Below are positions 50,258 to 59,625 of a stretch of DNA of 64,000 nucleotides, piece by piece. The stretch spans positions 1 through 64,000 of the forward strand of contig VBCA01000019.1 of NCBI GenBank assembly GCA_005881575.1, written 5' to 3'. The notes under the pieces were generated by a model. It had not been told where the DNA came from and searched no databases. It was given only the letters and a program-made list of their open reading frames with translations. The position numbers were made by a program, and so were the translations under genes. How positions within the stretch are numbered: the first letter of the stretch is position 1; the number at the start of each line of letters is the position of its first letter. Origin of the DNA: Betaproteobacteria bacterium. GTDB taxonomy: Bacteria > Pseudomonadota > Gammaproteobacteria > Burkholderiales > SG8-39.

Positions 50258-52309
50258 CTACTGCCCCATGATCTCGCGCACGAGGTCGGTCGCGCCGTAG
50301 ACCTTGCTCAAGCTTTCCAGGATCGCCCCGCTGTGGACTGCGACCGCGCGGTTGGTGCGCGGGTCGAACCAGAAGGCGCCGCCCAGCGAATGGATGTTGC
50401 CGTCGAAGATGAGGCCGACGATCTCGCCCGCGCGGTTGATCATCGGGCTGCCGGAGTTGCCGCCGATGATGTCGTTGGTGGTCGCGAAATCGAAGCGCTG
50501 CGCCAGGTTCAGGCTGCCCTTCGCCGCGTGCCATGACGCGGGCAGGGCGAAGGGATCGGCGCCCGTGTCGCGCGCGAACGCGCCGGCGAAATCGGTGAAG
50601 GGCGCGATCTTCCTGCCGCCTTCGCTCCAGCCGGCGACTTCGCCGTACGAGAGCCGCAGGGTGAACGTCGCATCGGGATAGGCGCTGGTTCCGTGCCGCG
50701 CGAATCGCGCCTGCGCGATCAATTCGGCGTTTTTCTGCACGACGGCTTCCACTTCGCGCTCATAGCGCTTGCGGATGGCGCGCGCCGCCGGGTCCACGGC
50801 CGATGCGAGCTTGATGAACGGATCGTCCGATCCCGCGATCGCCTCCTTGCCGCCGGCCCACAGGGCCCTGCGCACCGCCGGGTCGCCGAGCCGGGTGCCG
50901 GCGATCCATTCCGCCGCGAGCTGTTCGGGCGACTTCCTGCCGAGCACGAAGCGCACGAAAGGATCGTCGGCGCCGAGCAGCTCGCGCATTTTCGTCAGCG
51001 ACCAGGTGAGCCTCATCGTCTCGTACTCGGGATAGATCGGCGCGGTGGAAAACAGGCGCTGCTCGACCTCCGGGAGGCGCGAATCGTTGAACTCGGGCAG
51101 GCGGTCCGCGTCCGGCTTCGCGCGCTCCTCGGCGCCGCGCGCGAGCGCTCGCGCGTATCCGAAGTGGCGGCCTGTAAAGGCGCGCGCCTGCTCGATCGCC
51201 GAGTATTGCGCCTCGATCTCGCGGTAGACCTGCTGCGCCTTTTCTATCGCATCCCACGCGCCGCCCACCCGGGCGCGCAGCGCGGGCCGCGAAGCGACGA
51301 AGGCGCGCAGCTCGTTTTCCTCCTTCTGCTTGTACTTCATCAACGCGGGGTCGAGCAGGGCCTTCAGCTCGCCGACCAGCGCCTTGTAGCTGTTCTCGAT
51401 GCCGAACAGATCGTTTTCAGCGATGCGCGCCGCCTCGGGCCCGAGCTTGCCGTACTGCTCGAGGATGCCGCGCTCCTCGGCGAGGCGCAGCAGGCCGCCG
51501 ATCAGACGCACATCGCGGAAGGTTTCCAGCTCCGACATCGTCAGCTGTCGCTGGGTCGAGCCCGGATGGCCGCTGACGAAGACCATCTCGCCCGCCTCGG
51601 CGCCCGCCTTGCTGAACGGGAAGAAATCCTTCAGCCGCGCCGGTCCGCCGTTTTCGTAGACGCGCAGCAGCGCGATGTCGAGGTCGTAGCGCGGGAAGTT
51701 GAAGTTGTCCGGGTCGCCGCCGAAAAACGCGATCGCCAGCTCCGGGGCGAAGGCGAGGCGCACGTCCTGGAAACGGCGATAGCGGTACAGATGGTACAGA
51801 CCGCCGTGATAGAGATCGACCACGTCGCAGCGCGCGGTTTCCCTTTCGGCGCCGACGCAGGCCGAGGACAATTTCGCCTCGACGGCGTTTTTCGCGAGCT
51901 TGAACGCCTCGCCGTCGAGGCCTGCGACGGCGCCCTTGACCTTGTCGGTCACGTCGCTGATTCTCTCCAGCCGGTTGATCTCGATCTCCGGGCAGCGCAC
52001 TTCTTCCCCGCGGCCGCGCGCGAGGAAGCCGTCGGCGATGAAATTCTTCTTCGCGCTCGAGAGCTGGGCGAGGCACTGCGCGGCGCAATGGTGATTGGTC
52101 ATCACCAAGCCGTCTTTGGAAACGAACGACGCCGAGCAGCCGCCGGCGATGCGCGCCGACGCGCGCATCACGTGATCGACCCAATCCCTGCCCGGCGTGA
52201 AACTGTATTGCGCCTTCAGGCGCGAGACCGGCAGATTGTCCAGGGGCCACATTCCCTCGGCCGCGATCGCGGCGCAGGGGATCAGCAACGCGGCCGAAAG
52301 GAAGCGCAT
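50258..52309 (-). CDS. S46-family dipeptidyl-peptidase (DPP7-like)
   Basis: Exported protein of 683 residues. Signal peptide ends AIAAEG, then MWPLDNLP, a typical S46 N-terminus. The chymotrypsin-like triad is visible as His in TNHHC (72-75), Asp in DLDIALLRVY and Ser619 in GGNSGSP. A helical cap domain is inserted (about 250-530). The residue 18 positions after the Ser is Gly (FDGN), as in DPP7, whereas DPP11 has Arg there. Preference for hydrophobic P1 is therefore expected. ATG 52309 overlaps the OPT stop by one base (TGATG). Confidence 0.9.
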   Translation of the reverse strand: MRFLSAALLIPCAAIAAEGMWPLDNLPVSRLKAQYSFTPGRDWVDHVMRASARIAGGCSASFVSKDGLVMTNHHCAAQCLAQLSSAKKNFIADGFLARGRGEEVRCPEIEINRLERISDVTDKVKGAVAGLDGEAFKLAKNAVEAKLSSACVGAERETARCDVVDLYHGGLYHLYRYRRFQDVRLAFAPELAIAFFGGDPDNFNFPRYDLDIALLRVYENGGPARLKDFFPFSKAGAEAGEMVFVSGHPGSTQRQLTMSELETFRDVRLIGGLLRLAEERGILEQYGKLGPEAARIAENDLFGIENSYKALVGELKALLDPALMKYKQKEENELRAFVASRPALRARVGGAWDAIEKAQQVYREIEAQYSAIEQARAFTGRHFGYARALARGAEERAKPDADRLPEFNDSRLPEVEQRLFSTAPIYPEYETMRLTWSLTKMRELLGADDPFVRFVLGRKSPEQLAAEWIAGTRLGDPAVRRALWAGGKEAIAGSDDPFIKLASAVDPAARAIRKRYEREVEAVVQKNAELIAQARFARHGTSAYPDATFTLRLSYGEVAGWSEGGRKIAPFTDFAGAFARDTGADPFALPASWHAAKGSLNLAQRFDFATTNDIIGGNSGSPMINRAGEIVGLIFDGNIHSLGGAFWFDPRTNRAVAVHSGAILESLSKVYGATDLVREIMGQ

Positions 52310-54567
52310 CAGCGTGCCGGCTCTTCCCTCGCCGTCCAGTAGAGCAGCACGATGAGGGCGGCGTACGGCAAGAGAGAGAGGAGGTCGGCGGCGCGGCCTT
52401 CGAAGAACGGATTGTGCGCGGCCGACCAGGCGGTGACCGCCTTGTCGAAATCGCCGAGCACCCCGGCCGAAAAGGCGATGAGGATCCCGGCGAGCGCGCC
52501 GCCGGCGATGTAGCCGGAGGCGAGCAGCACCCCTGGGCTGCGGTCGCCCGCCGCGGCGCGCTCCTCCTCGCTCGCGTTGGCGTACGCCGGCAGCCGGTTG
52601 CGGCGGCGGTCTACGAGCCAGCGCACCATTCCGCCCACGAAGATCGGCGCCGAGGACGAGAGCGGCAGGTACACGCCGACCGCGAAAGGCAGCGAAGGCA
52701 CGTTCGCCATCTCCAGCACCAGCGCGATGACCACGCCGAAGATCACCAGCGCCCAGGGCAGCTGCTGATCGAGAATGCCCTTGATGATGTAGGACATGAG
52801 CACCGCCTTGGGCGCGTCGTACTTGCGCACTTGCGTGCCGTCGGGGCGCGTCGTGTGGCTGCCGTTGATTCCCGGGTCGACGAGGTAGACCGCCCTGCCG
52901 GCGTCGTCGACGAGATATTTTCCGGCGGGGCCGCCCGCGAGGTCCGTCTTGTGCCACACGCGGTAGCTGCCGGCGTCCTTCAGAGCCTGCGGTCCCTGCA
53001 GCACGGCGGTCTCACCGAGCGCGGCGGCGTCGGTGCGCAGCCCCGGCGCGACCTGAGCGATCGGCACGTACACGGTCGCGGCGTCGTTCAGCTTGAGCAG
53101 GATCGGCCCCAGCACGACGGCCGAGGCGAGCGCGCCGGCGAGGATCGCGATCTGCTGCAGCCGCGGCGTGGCTCCGATCAGGAACCCGGTCTTCAGATCC
53201 TGCGACGTCGAGCCGGCGTTGCTCGAGGCGATGCAGACGATGGCGCCGACCGACAGGGCGGTCACGTAGTACGGACCGCCGGTCCAGCCCACCACGAGGA
53301 AGATCAGGCAGGTGAGGAGCAGCGTCGCCACCGTCATCCCGGAAATGGGATTGCTCGACGAGCCGATTTCCCCGGTCAGCTGCGACGATACGGTGGAAAA
53401 GAGGAACCCGAACACGAGGATCAGCAGCGCGCCGAGCAGGTTCATGTGCAGGGGCGGGGAGAGCATGATGGCGATGATGATGGCAAGGCAGCCGACGAGC
53501 ACCCACTTCATGGGGATGTCCCGATCGGTGCGCCCGGCTGCCGCGCCGCCCGCGCCGCCGCCATAGCCCTTGAGGCTTCCGCCGAGGCTGCGCCAGATCA
53601 TCGGCAGCGCTTTCACGAGGCTCACCACGCCGCCCGCCGCCACCGCACCCGCGCCTATGTAGAGCACGTAGGCGCCGCGGATCTGGTTGGGGCTCATGTC
53701 GTGGATCAGCTTCGCGCCCGGCGCGAGCGGAACCGGGAGCGCGTCGCCGAAGAACTTGATGAGCGGAATGAGCAAGAGGTAGGCGAGCACCCCGCCCGCG
53801 CACATGATGGAGGCGATGCGCGGGCCGATGATGTAGCCTACGCCGAGAAGCTCGGGGGAAATCTCCGCGCCCACCGAGCCGCCTTTTAAAGGCGCACCGA
53901 AGACCTTCTCGGCCACGTCTTTCCAGCCCTTCAGGGCGATGTTGACGGTCTTGTAGGCGAGGCCGATGGCGAATCCGAGGAAGATGACGCCGGCACGGCC
54001 CGAATCCACCGCCCCCGAGCCGCCCGACTGCGCCGATTTCGAGATCTCCGCCGCCTTCAGCACCTCGGCGCACGCCGTGCCTTCCGGATATTTCAGCTGG
54101 CCGTGGCGCGCGACGATCAGCGTGCGGCGCAAGGGGATCATCATCAGGATGCCGAGCAGGGCGCCGAGCACGGCCACCAGCGTGACGCGCGCGATCTCCA
54201 GGTCGAACCCGAGAATGAGGATCGCGGGCATGGTGACCCCGAGGCCGAAGGCGATCGACTCGCCCGCGGACCCCGCGGTCTGCACGATGTTGTTCTCGAG
54301 GATGGTGGAATCGCGCACCCCGGCCTTCGACGCGAGGCGAAAGAGGGCAATGGCGATCACCGCCACGGGGATCGAGGCGCTGACCGTCAGTCCGACCTTG
54401 AGCACCAGGTAGAGCGAGGAGGCGCCGAACAGCATGCCGAGGAGCGCGCCCATGACGACCGCGCGCAAAGTGAATTCGTCGAGGCTGGCGCTGTCGGGGA
54501 CGAAGGGACTGTGCGAGGGGGCGGGCACGCCGGTTATTCTATAATGCCCGCTCGCCACGGTCTGCAT
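52309..54567 (-). CDS. OPT-family oligopeptide transporter
   Basis: Integral membrane protein of 752 residues with about 14-16 hydrophobic segments. OPT signatures include GALLGMLFGASSLYLVLKVG, NNIVQTAGSAGESIAFG and TSQDLKTGFLIGATPRLQQI. A soluble loop (about 505-590) interrupts the helices. It should drive proton-coupled uptake of peptides or peptide-metal complexes. The ATG at 54567 has GGAGAAGG upstream; an in-frame ATG at 54585 would overlap the divergent M13 start. Translationally coupled to the S46 peptidase. Confidence 0.92.
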   Translation of the reverse strand: MQTVASGHYRITGVPAPSHSPFVPDSASLDEFTLRAVVMGALLGMLFGASSLYLVLKVGLTVSASIPVAVIAIALFRLASKAGVRDSTILENNIVQTAGSAGESIAFGLGVTMPAILILGFDLEIARVTLVAVLGALLGILMMIPLRRTLIVARHGQLKYPEGTACAEVLKAAEISKSAQSGGSGAVDSGRAGVIFLGFAIGLAYKTVNIALKGWKDVAEKVFGAPLKGGSVGAEISPELLGVGYIIGPRIASIMCAGGVLAYLLLIPLIKFFGDALPVPLAPGAKLIHDMSPNQIRGAYVLYIGAGAVAAGGVVSLVKALPMIWRSLGGSLKGYGGGAGGAAAGRTDRDIPMKWVLVGCLAIIIAIMLSPPLHMNLLGALLILVFGFLFSTVSSQLTGEIGSSSNPISGMTVATLLLTCLIFLVVGWTGGPYYVTALSVGAIVCIASSNAGSTSQDLKTGFLIGATPRLQQIAILAGALASAVVLGPILLKLNDAATVYVPIAQVAPGLRTDAAALGETAVLQGPQALKDAGSYRVWHKTDLAGGPAGKYLVDDAGRAVYLVDPGINGSHTTRPDGTQVRKYDAPKAVLMSYIIKGILDQQLPWALVIFGVVIALVLEMANVPSLPFAVGVYLPLSSSAPIFVGGMVRWLVDRRRNRLPAYANASEEERAAAGDRSPGVLLASGYIAGGALAGILIAFSAGVLGDFDKAVTAWSAAHNPFFEGRAADLLSLLPYAALIVLLYWTAREEPAR

Positions 54568-54583
54568 CAGTCCTTCTCCCCAC

Positions 54584-56626
54584 ATGAAACACCTTCGATT
54601 CCTTCTCGCCGCCGCGGCATGGGCCGCCGGCGCGTCCCAGCCGTTGTCTGCGGCCGAACCGGCCCGACCCGTTCCGCCGCGCTTCAGCGTGGGCTACATG
54701 GATGCGAGCGTCGACCCGCGCGCCGACTTCGCGCGCTACGCCTTCGGCGCCTGGCAGAAGGCGAATCCCGTGCCGCCCGACAAGGCGCGCTGGGGCAGCT
54801 TCAACGAGCTCGAGCAGTACAACCAGCTCGCGCTCAAGGGCATCCTCGAAGGCGCGGCGGCGCGCGCTCATCAGCCCGGCTCGGTCGAGCAGAAGGTCGG
54901 CGATTTCTTCAAGTCGGCGATGGATACCGCCGCCGTCGATGCCGCGGGCCTGAAGCCGGTCGAGGCCGACCTCGCGCGGGTCGCGGCGATCTCCTCGACG
55001 CCCGAGCTCGCGCGCTCGCTCGCGAGCCTGCACGACCATGGCATCGACGGGTTTTTCCGCGTCTTCGTCAGGGCCGACCAGAAGAAGAGCGAGATCAACG
55101 CCCTCTATGCCTATCAGGGCGGCATGAGCCTGCCGAGCAAGGCCTACTACTTCGACGGGCAATTCGAGAAATTCCGCGCCGCGTTCGTCGAGCATGTCGC
55201 AAAGATGCTCTCGCTCGCGGGCGACGCGCCCGAAATCGCCGCCGCCGGCGCGAAGACGGTGTTCGAGGTGGAGAAAGCGCTGGCCGCCGACGCCAAGACT
55301 CCCGCCGAGCTGCGCGACGCGCTCGCCAACTACAACAAGATGGCCACCGCCGATCTCGCGGGCAAAGTGCCGGTCTTTCCCCTGGCGCGCTACCTGACCG
55401 ATCGCGGCATCGCCGGTCCGGCCGCCGCCGATATCATCGTCGGTCAGCCGCGGTTCTTCGAGGGCCTGCAGCGGCAATTGAGCGAGCGCCCGCTCGCCGA
55501 CTGGAAGGTCTATCTGCGCTATCACGTGCTGCGCTCAGCAGCCCCCTATCTCGCCGCGCCGTTCGAGGCGGAGCACTTCCGCTTCTACGGCACCGTCCTG
55601 CGCGGCACGCCCGAGATGGAGCCGCGCTGGCAGCGCTCAGCGAGGACGATCGACGGCGCGATCGGCGAGGCCTTGGGACAGCTCTACGTCGAGCGCTACT
55701 ACCCGCCCGAGGCCAAGGCGCGCATGGACGAGATGATCCGCAACATCACCGCGGTCATGCGCGACCGTCTCTCGAAGCTCGAATGGATGACCGAGCCCAC
55801 CCGAGCGAAGGCGCTCGCCAAGTTCGACCGCTTTTTCGCCAAGATCGGTTATCCGGCCAAGTGGCGCGACTACTCGAGCGTCGCGATCCGGCCCGGCGCC
55901 TTTCTCGCCAACGTGCGCGCGGCGACCGAGTTCGAAGTCAGGCGCCGCCTCTCGCAGCTCGGCAAGCCGGTCGACAAGGCCGAATGGAGGATGACTCCGC
56001 CCACCGTGAACGCCTACTTCGATCCGACGGCCAACAACATCAATTTTCCCGCCGGGATCCTCCAGCCGCCGTTCTTCGATTTCTCGCTCGACGACGCGGT
56101 CAACTACGGCGGCATCGGCGCGGTCATCGGCCACGAGATCACGCACGGCTTCGACGACCAGGGCCGCCACTACGACGCGGAGGGCAACCTCGCGGACTGG
56201 TGGACGCCCGAGGATGCCGCCCAGTTCCAGGCGCGCGCGAAGAAAGTCGTGGAGCAGTTCTCAGGCTACGAGCCGCTGCCGGGAGTGAAAGTGAACGGCG
56301 AGCTGACCCTCGGCGAAAACATCGCCGATCTCGGCGGCGCGAGCCTCGCCTACGAAGCCCTGCAGCGCTCGCTCGCCGGCAAGGAGAAGAAGCTCATCGA
56401 CGGGCTCACGCCCGAGCAGCGCTTCTTCCTCTCGTGGGCGCAGGTGTGGCGCACCAACATGCGCGAGAATGCCCTGCGCCAGCAGCTCGCCGTCGATCCC
56501 CACTCGCCCGGGATGATCCGCGCCATCGGCCCGCTCGTGAACCTCCAGCCCTTCTACGACGCCTTCGGCATCCGGGAAGGCGATCCGATGTGGCGCAGAC
56601 CCGAGGACCGCGCCAAGATCTGGTGA
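54584..56626 (+). CDS. M13-family zinc metallopeptidase, first copy
   Basis: Neprilysin-family exported enzyme of 680 residues. Signal peptide ends PLSAAEP. VNAYFDPTANNINFPAG and the zinc site GHEITHGFDD (His517-Glu-x-x-His521) with ENIADLGG (third ligand Glu) are intact, and the C-terminus REDRAKIW-like end (RRPEDRAKIW) is canonical. It cleaves oligopeptides in the periplasm. Divergent from the OPT gene; followed by a second M13 with GTGA overlap. Confidence 0.95.
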   Translation: MKHLRFLLAAAAWAAGASQPLSAAEPARPVPPRFSVGYMDASVDPRADFARYAFGAWQKANPVPPDKARWGSFNELEQYNQLALKGILEGAAARAHQPGSVEQKVGDFFKSAMDTAAVDAAGLKPVEADLARVAAISSTPELARSLASLHDHGIDGFFRVFVRADQKKSEINALYAYQGGMSLPSKAYYFDGQFEKFRAAFVEHVAKMLSLAGDAPEIAAAGAKTVFEVEKALAADAKTPAELRDALANYNKMATADLAGKVPVFPLARYLTDRGIAGPAAADIIVGQPRFFEGLQRQLSERPLADWKVYLRYHVLRSAAPYLAAPFEAEHFRFYGTVLRGTPEMEPRWQRSARTIDGAIGEALGQLYVERYYPPEAKARMDEMIRNITAVMRDRLSKLEWMTEPTRAKALAKFDRFFAKIGYPAKWRDYSSVAIRPGAFLANVRAATEFEVRRRLSQLGKPVDKAEWRMTPPTVNAYFDPTANNINFPAGILQPPFFDFSLDDAVNYGGIGAVIGHEITHGFDDQGRHYDAEGNLADWWTPEDAAQFQARAKKVVEQFSGYEPLPGVKVNGELTLGENIADLGGASLAYEALQRSLAGKEKKLIDGLTPEQRFFLSWAQVWRTNMRENALRQQLAVDPHSPGMIRAIGPLVNLQPFYDAFGIREGDPMWRRPEDRAKIW

Positions 56627-58668
56627 GCGCCCGGACGCATCTGCTTCTCCTCGCGCTCCTGGGCGCGGCTAGCCCCGCTCTTCGCGCGGAAACGCCGCTC
56701 GCCTCGCTTCCCTACACTCCCGGCCTCGACGTGAGCGCAATGGACAGGTCCGCAGAACCTTGCGTCGACTTCTACCGCTTCGCCTGCGGCGGATGGATGA
56801 GGAACAACCCCATCCCGCCCGACGAGTCGCGCTGGAGCGTGTACGGCAAGCTCGCGCGCGAGAACCAGCGTTTCCTCTGGGGGATACTCGAAGACCTGGC
56901 GAAGCGCAGCGCCGGCCGAAGCGCTACGCAGCAGAAAATCGGAGATTATTTCGCCGCCTGCATGGACGAAGCCGCGGTCGAGAAATCGAGCGCGCGGCCG
57001 CTGAAGCCGCATCTGGAGCAGATATTCGCGATGAAATCGAAGCGCGATCTTCCCGCAGTGCTCGCCCGGCTGCATCTCGTGACCGGCTCGAGCGGCCCCT
57101 ACTTCGTATTCAGCTCGAACCAGGACTTTGCCGATTCCACCAGCGTGATCGCGTTCGCCGGCGCGGGCGGTCTCGGCCTTCCGGACCGCGACTTCTACAC
57201 GAAGGACGACGACAAGTCGAGGGAGCTGCGCACCCGCTACGCGGCCCACGTCGCGCGCACGTTCGAGCTTCTCGGCGATCGGCCAGGCGCGGCGGGACGC
57301 GAAGCCGCCAAGGTCATGGAGATCGAGACGAAGCTCGCCCGCGCCTCGCTCACCCGCACCCAGCGCCGCGATCCCTACCAGTTGTTCCACAAGATGGACG
57401 CCAGGGGTCTGAAGGCGCTTACGCCGGGATTCGACTGGGACCTCTACCTGAAAACCGCCGGTCTCCCGGGATTGAATGCGTTCAACGTCACCGAGCCGGA
57501 ATTCTTCAGGGAGCTGGACAGGCAATGGCGCTCAATCGCCCTCGCCGACATCAAGACCTATCTGCGCTGGCACGCCGCCCACGCGAGCGCGCCGTTCCTG
57601 TCTTCCGCATTCGTGAACGAAGACTTTGATTTCTTCGGCAAGACCCTTTACGGAGTGCCTGAGCTGAAGCCGCGCTGGAAGCGCTGCGTAGCGCTGGTCG
57701 ACGCGCAACTGGGCGAAGCGCTCGGCCAGGAGTTCGTGAGCCGCGCCTTCAGCCCCGAGCTGAAACAGAAGACCCTGCACATGACGAAGCAAATCGAACA
57801 GGCGATGGAGGACGACCTCAACCGGATCGAGTGGATGAGCGCGGCGACCCAGCAAAAGGCCCTGGAAAAGCTGCACGCCATCGTGAACAAGATCGGATAC
57901 CCGGACAAATGGCGCGACTACGGACCCGTGGACGTCAGGCGCGATGACTTCGCCGGCAACGTGGCGCGCGCCAACCTGTTCGAGTCGCGGCGCAGGCTCG
58001 CGAAGATCGGCAAGCCGCTCGACCGCGGCGAGTGGAGCATGACGCCGCCGACGGTCAATGCCTCGTACGACCTGCAGATGAACGACATCAACTTCGCCGC
58101 AGGCGTGCTGCAGCCGCCCCTGTACGATCCGAAGATGGACGACGCGCCCAACTACGGCAACACCGGCGGCACCATCGGCCATGAGCTGACGCACGGGTTC
58201 GACGACGAGGGACGCCAATTCGACGCGCAGGGCAATCTGAAGGATTGGTGGACTGAGAAGGACGCCAAGGAGTTCAACGACCGCGCGCAGTGCATCGTCG
58301 ACCAGTACGCGCAGTACACGATCGTCGACGACATCAGGATCAACAGCAGGCTGACCGAAGGCGAGGACATCGCCGACTTGGGCGGCCTCGTGCTCGCGTG
58401 GCTCGCCTGGAAAGCCGAGACGGCCGGCACCGAGCCCGAGAGCCGCGACGGCTTCACGCCCGAGCAGCGCTTCTTCGTCGGCTACGCGCAGTGGGCCTGC
58501 GAGAGCAACCGCCCGGAGGATCTGCGCGCGAGGGCCCTCACCGATGCGCACTCGCCCGGCAAGTACCGCGTCAACGGGCTGGTGGTGAACATGCCCGAGT
58601 TCGAGCGCGCGTTCTCGTGCAAGGCCGGAGCGCCCATGGTCCGCGAAAACCGCTGCCGCGTGTGGTAA
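56623..58668 (+). CDS. M13-family zinc metallopeptidase, second copy
   Basis: Protein of 681 residues from GTG 56623, overlapping the first M13 stop. Signal ends ALRAET. CVDFYRFACGGWMRNNPIPPDESRW has the Cys-rich opening typical of M13; VNASYDLQMNDINFAAG and GHELTHGFDDEG (His520-Glu-x-x-His524) are followed by GEDIADLGG and a C-terminal CRVW. It is diverged from copy 1 (INPxD-type Cys pairs kept only here), so it is an old duplication with probably different peptide preference. Confidence 0.95.
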   Translation: MSARTHLLLLALLGAASPALRAETPLASLPYTPGLDVSAMDRSAEPCVDFYRFACGGWMRNNPIPPDESRWSVYGKLARENQRFLWGILEDLAKRSAGRSATQQKIGDYFAACMDEAAVEKSSARPLKPHLEQIFAMKSKRDLPAVLARLHLVTGSSGPYFVFSSNQDFADSTSVIAFAGAGGLGLPDRDFYTKDDDKSRELRTRYAAHVARTFELLGDRPGAAGREAAKVMEIETKLARASLTRTQRRDPYQLFHKMDARGLKALTPGFDWDLYLKTAGLPGLNAFNVTEPEFFRELDRQWRSIALADIKTYLRWHAAHASAPFLSSAFVNEDFDFFGKTLYGVPELKPRWKRCVALVDAQLGEALGQEFVSRAFSPELKQKTLHMTKQIEQAMEDDLNRIEWMSAATQQKALEKLHAIVNKIGYPDKWRDYGPVDVRRDDFAGNVARANLFESRRRLAKIGKPLDRGEWSMTPPTVNASYDLQMNDINFAAGVLQPPLYDPKMDDAPNYGNTGGTIGHELTHGFDDEGRQFDAQGNLKDWWTEKDAKEFNDRAQCIVDQYAQYTIVDDIRINSRLTEGEDIADLGGLVLAWLAWKAETAGTEPESRDGFTPEQRFFVGYAQWACESNRPEDLRARALTDAHSPGKYRVNGLVVNMPEFERAFSCKAGAPMVRENRCRVW

Positions 58669-58676
58669 GGACGGCG

Positions 58677-59594
58677 ATGGCGAATTCCCTGACCGGGGCC
58701 GCCGCGGCGCCCAGCCCGGGCTTGAGCCCGCTGATCCTCGCCTGCCTCGCCGCCACCTGGCTGATCTGGGGCTCGACCTATCTCGCGATCAAGTGGGCGC
58801 TCATCAGCCTGCCGCCTTTTTTCCAGATGGGAACGCGCTTCCTCGTTGCGGGTGGGCTGCTCATGGCGTGGATGCGCCTCGCGCGCAAGGCGAGCTGGCC
58901 TACGCGCGCGGAGTGGCGCAACGCGTTCTTCGTGGGCACGCTGATGCTGGGCGGCGGCATGGGAAGCACCGCGTACGCCGAGCAGTCGGTGGATTCAGGA
59001 CTCGCGGTGGCCTTCATCGCCGTGGTCCCGATCATGATCGCGGCGATCAACATGCTGTGGAAGGTGTATCCCTCGAGGCTGGAGGCGACCGGCATCGCGG
59101 TGGGCCTCGCCGGCGTTCTGATGCTGACGCAGGGCGCGGGCTTCCGCGCGTCGCCGACCGGCCTCGCGGCGATCGCCGTCGCGTGCCTCAGCTGGTCGGC
59201 GGGGAGCGTGCTGAGCCAGCGCCGCTGGACGCTCGCTCCGGGGGCGACGGGCTTCGCGAGCGAGATGCTCTGCGGCGGATGCGCCCTGATGCTGATTTCG
59301 CTCGCCTCGGGCGAGACGGCCGCCGTGGCTTCGCACTGGCCGTTTCACGCAAAAGCGCTGCTCGCGTGGGCCTACCTCGTGGTGTTCGGGTCGCTGCTCG
59401 CCTTCAACGCCTACATGGTGCTGCTCGCGCGCGTATCGGGCGGCCTCGCGTCGAGCTACACTTTCGTCAACCCCGTGATCGCGCTCTTGCTCGGCGTATG
59501 GCTCGCGGGCGAAGTGGTCACCGCATTCGAGTGGCTGTCGACCGCGGTGATCCTGCTGGGCGTGGTCCTCTTGATGGCGAGGCGACCCGCCTGA
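58677..59594 (+). CDS. EamA-type (DMT superfamily) exporter
   Basis: Membrane protein of 305 residues with ten hydrophobic segments in two EamA repeats: WGSTYLAIKWAL and RFLVAGGLLMAW in the first, ASSYTFVNPVIALLLGVWLAGE in the second. The family includes RhtA/YddG-like amino-acid and metabolite exporters; the substrate is unknown. ATG 58677 is eight bases after the second M13, so it could relieve amino-acid excess from peptide breakdown (inference). Confidence 0.9.
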   Translation: MANSLTGAAAAPSPGLSPLILACLAATWLIWGSTYLAIKWALISLPPFFQMGTRFLVAGGLLMAWMRLARKASWPTRAEWRNAFFVGTLMLGGGMGSTAYAEQSVDSGLAVAFIAVVPIMIAAINMLWKVYPSRLEATGIAVGLAGVLMLTQGAGFRASPTGLAAIAVACLSWSAGSVLSQRRWTLAPGATGFASEMLCGGCALMLISLASGETAAVASHWPFHAKALLAWAYLVVFGSLLAFNAYMVLLARVSGGLASSYTFVNPVIALLLGVWLAGEVVTAFEWLSTAVILLGVVLLMARRPA

Positions 59595-59625
59595 AGCCGT
59601 CGGGAATCTCTCGGGAGGAGGCGTC

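Noticed and set aside
54103-58668. 1521-codon plus-strand open frame
   Set aside because: It runs antisense to the OPT gene and out of frame through the first M13 gene; only its last 681 codons (from 56623) are real, as the second M13.
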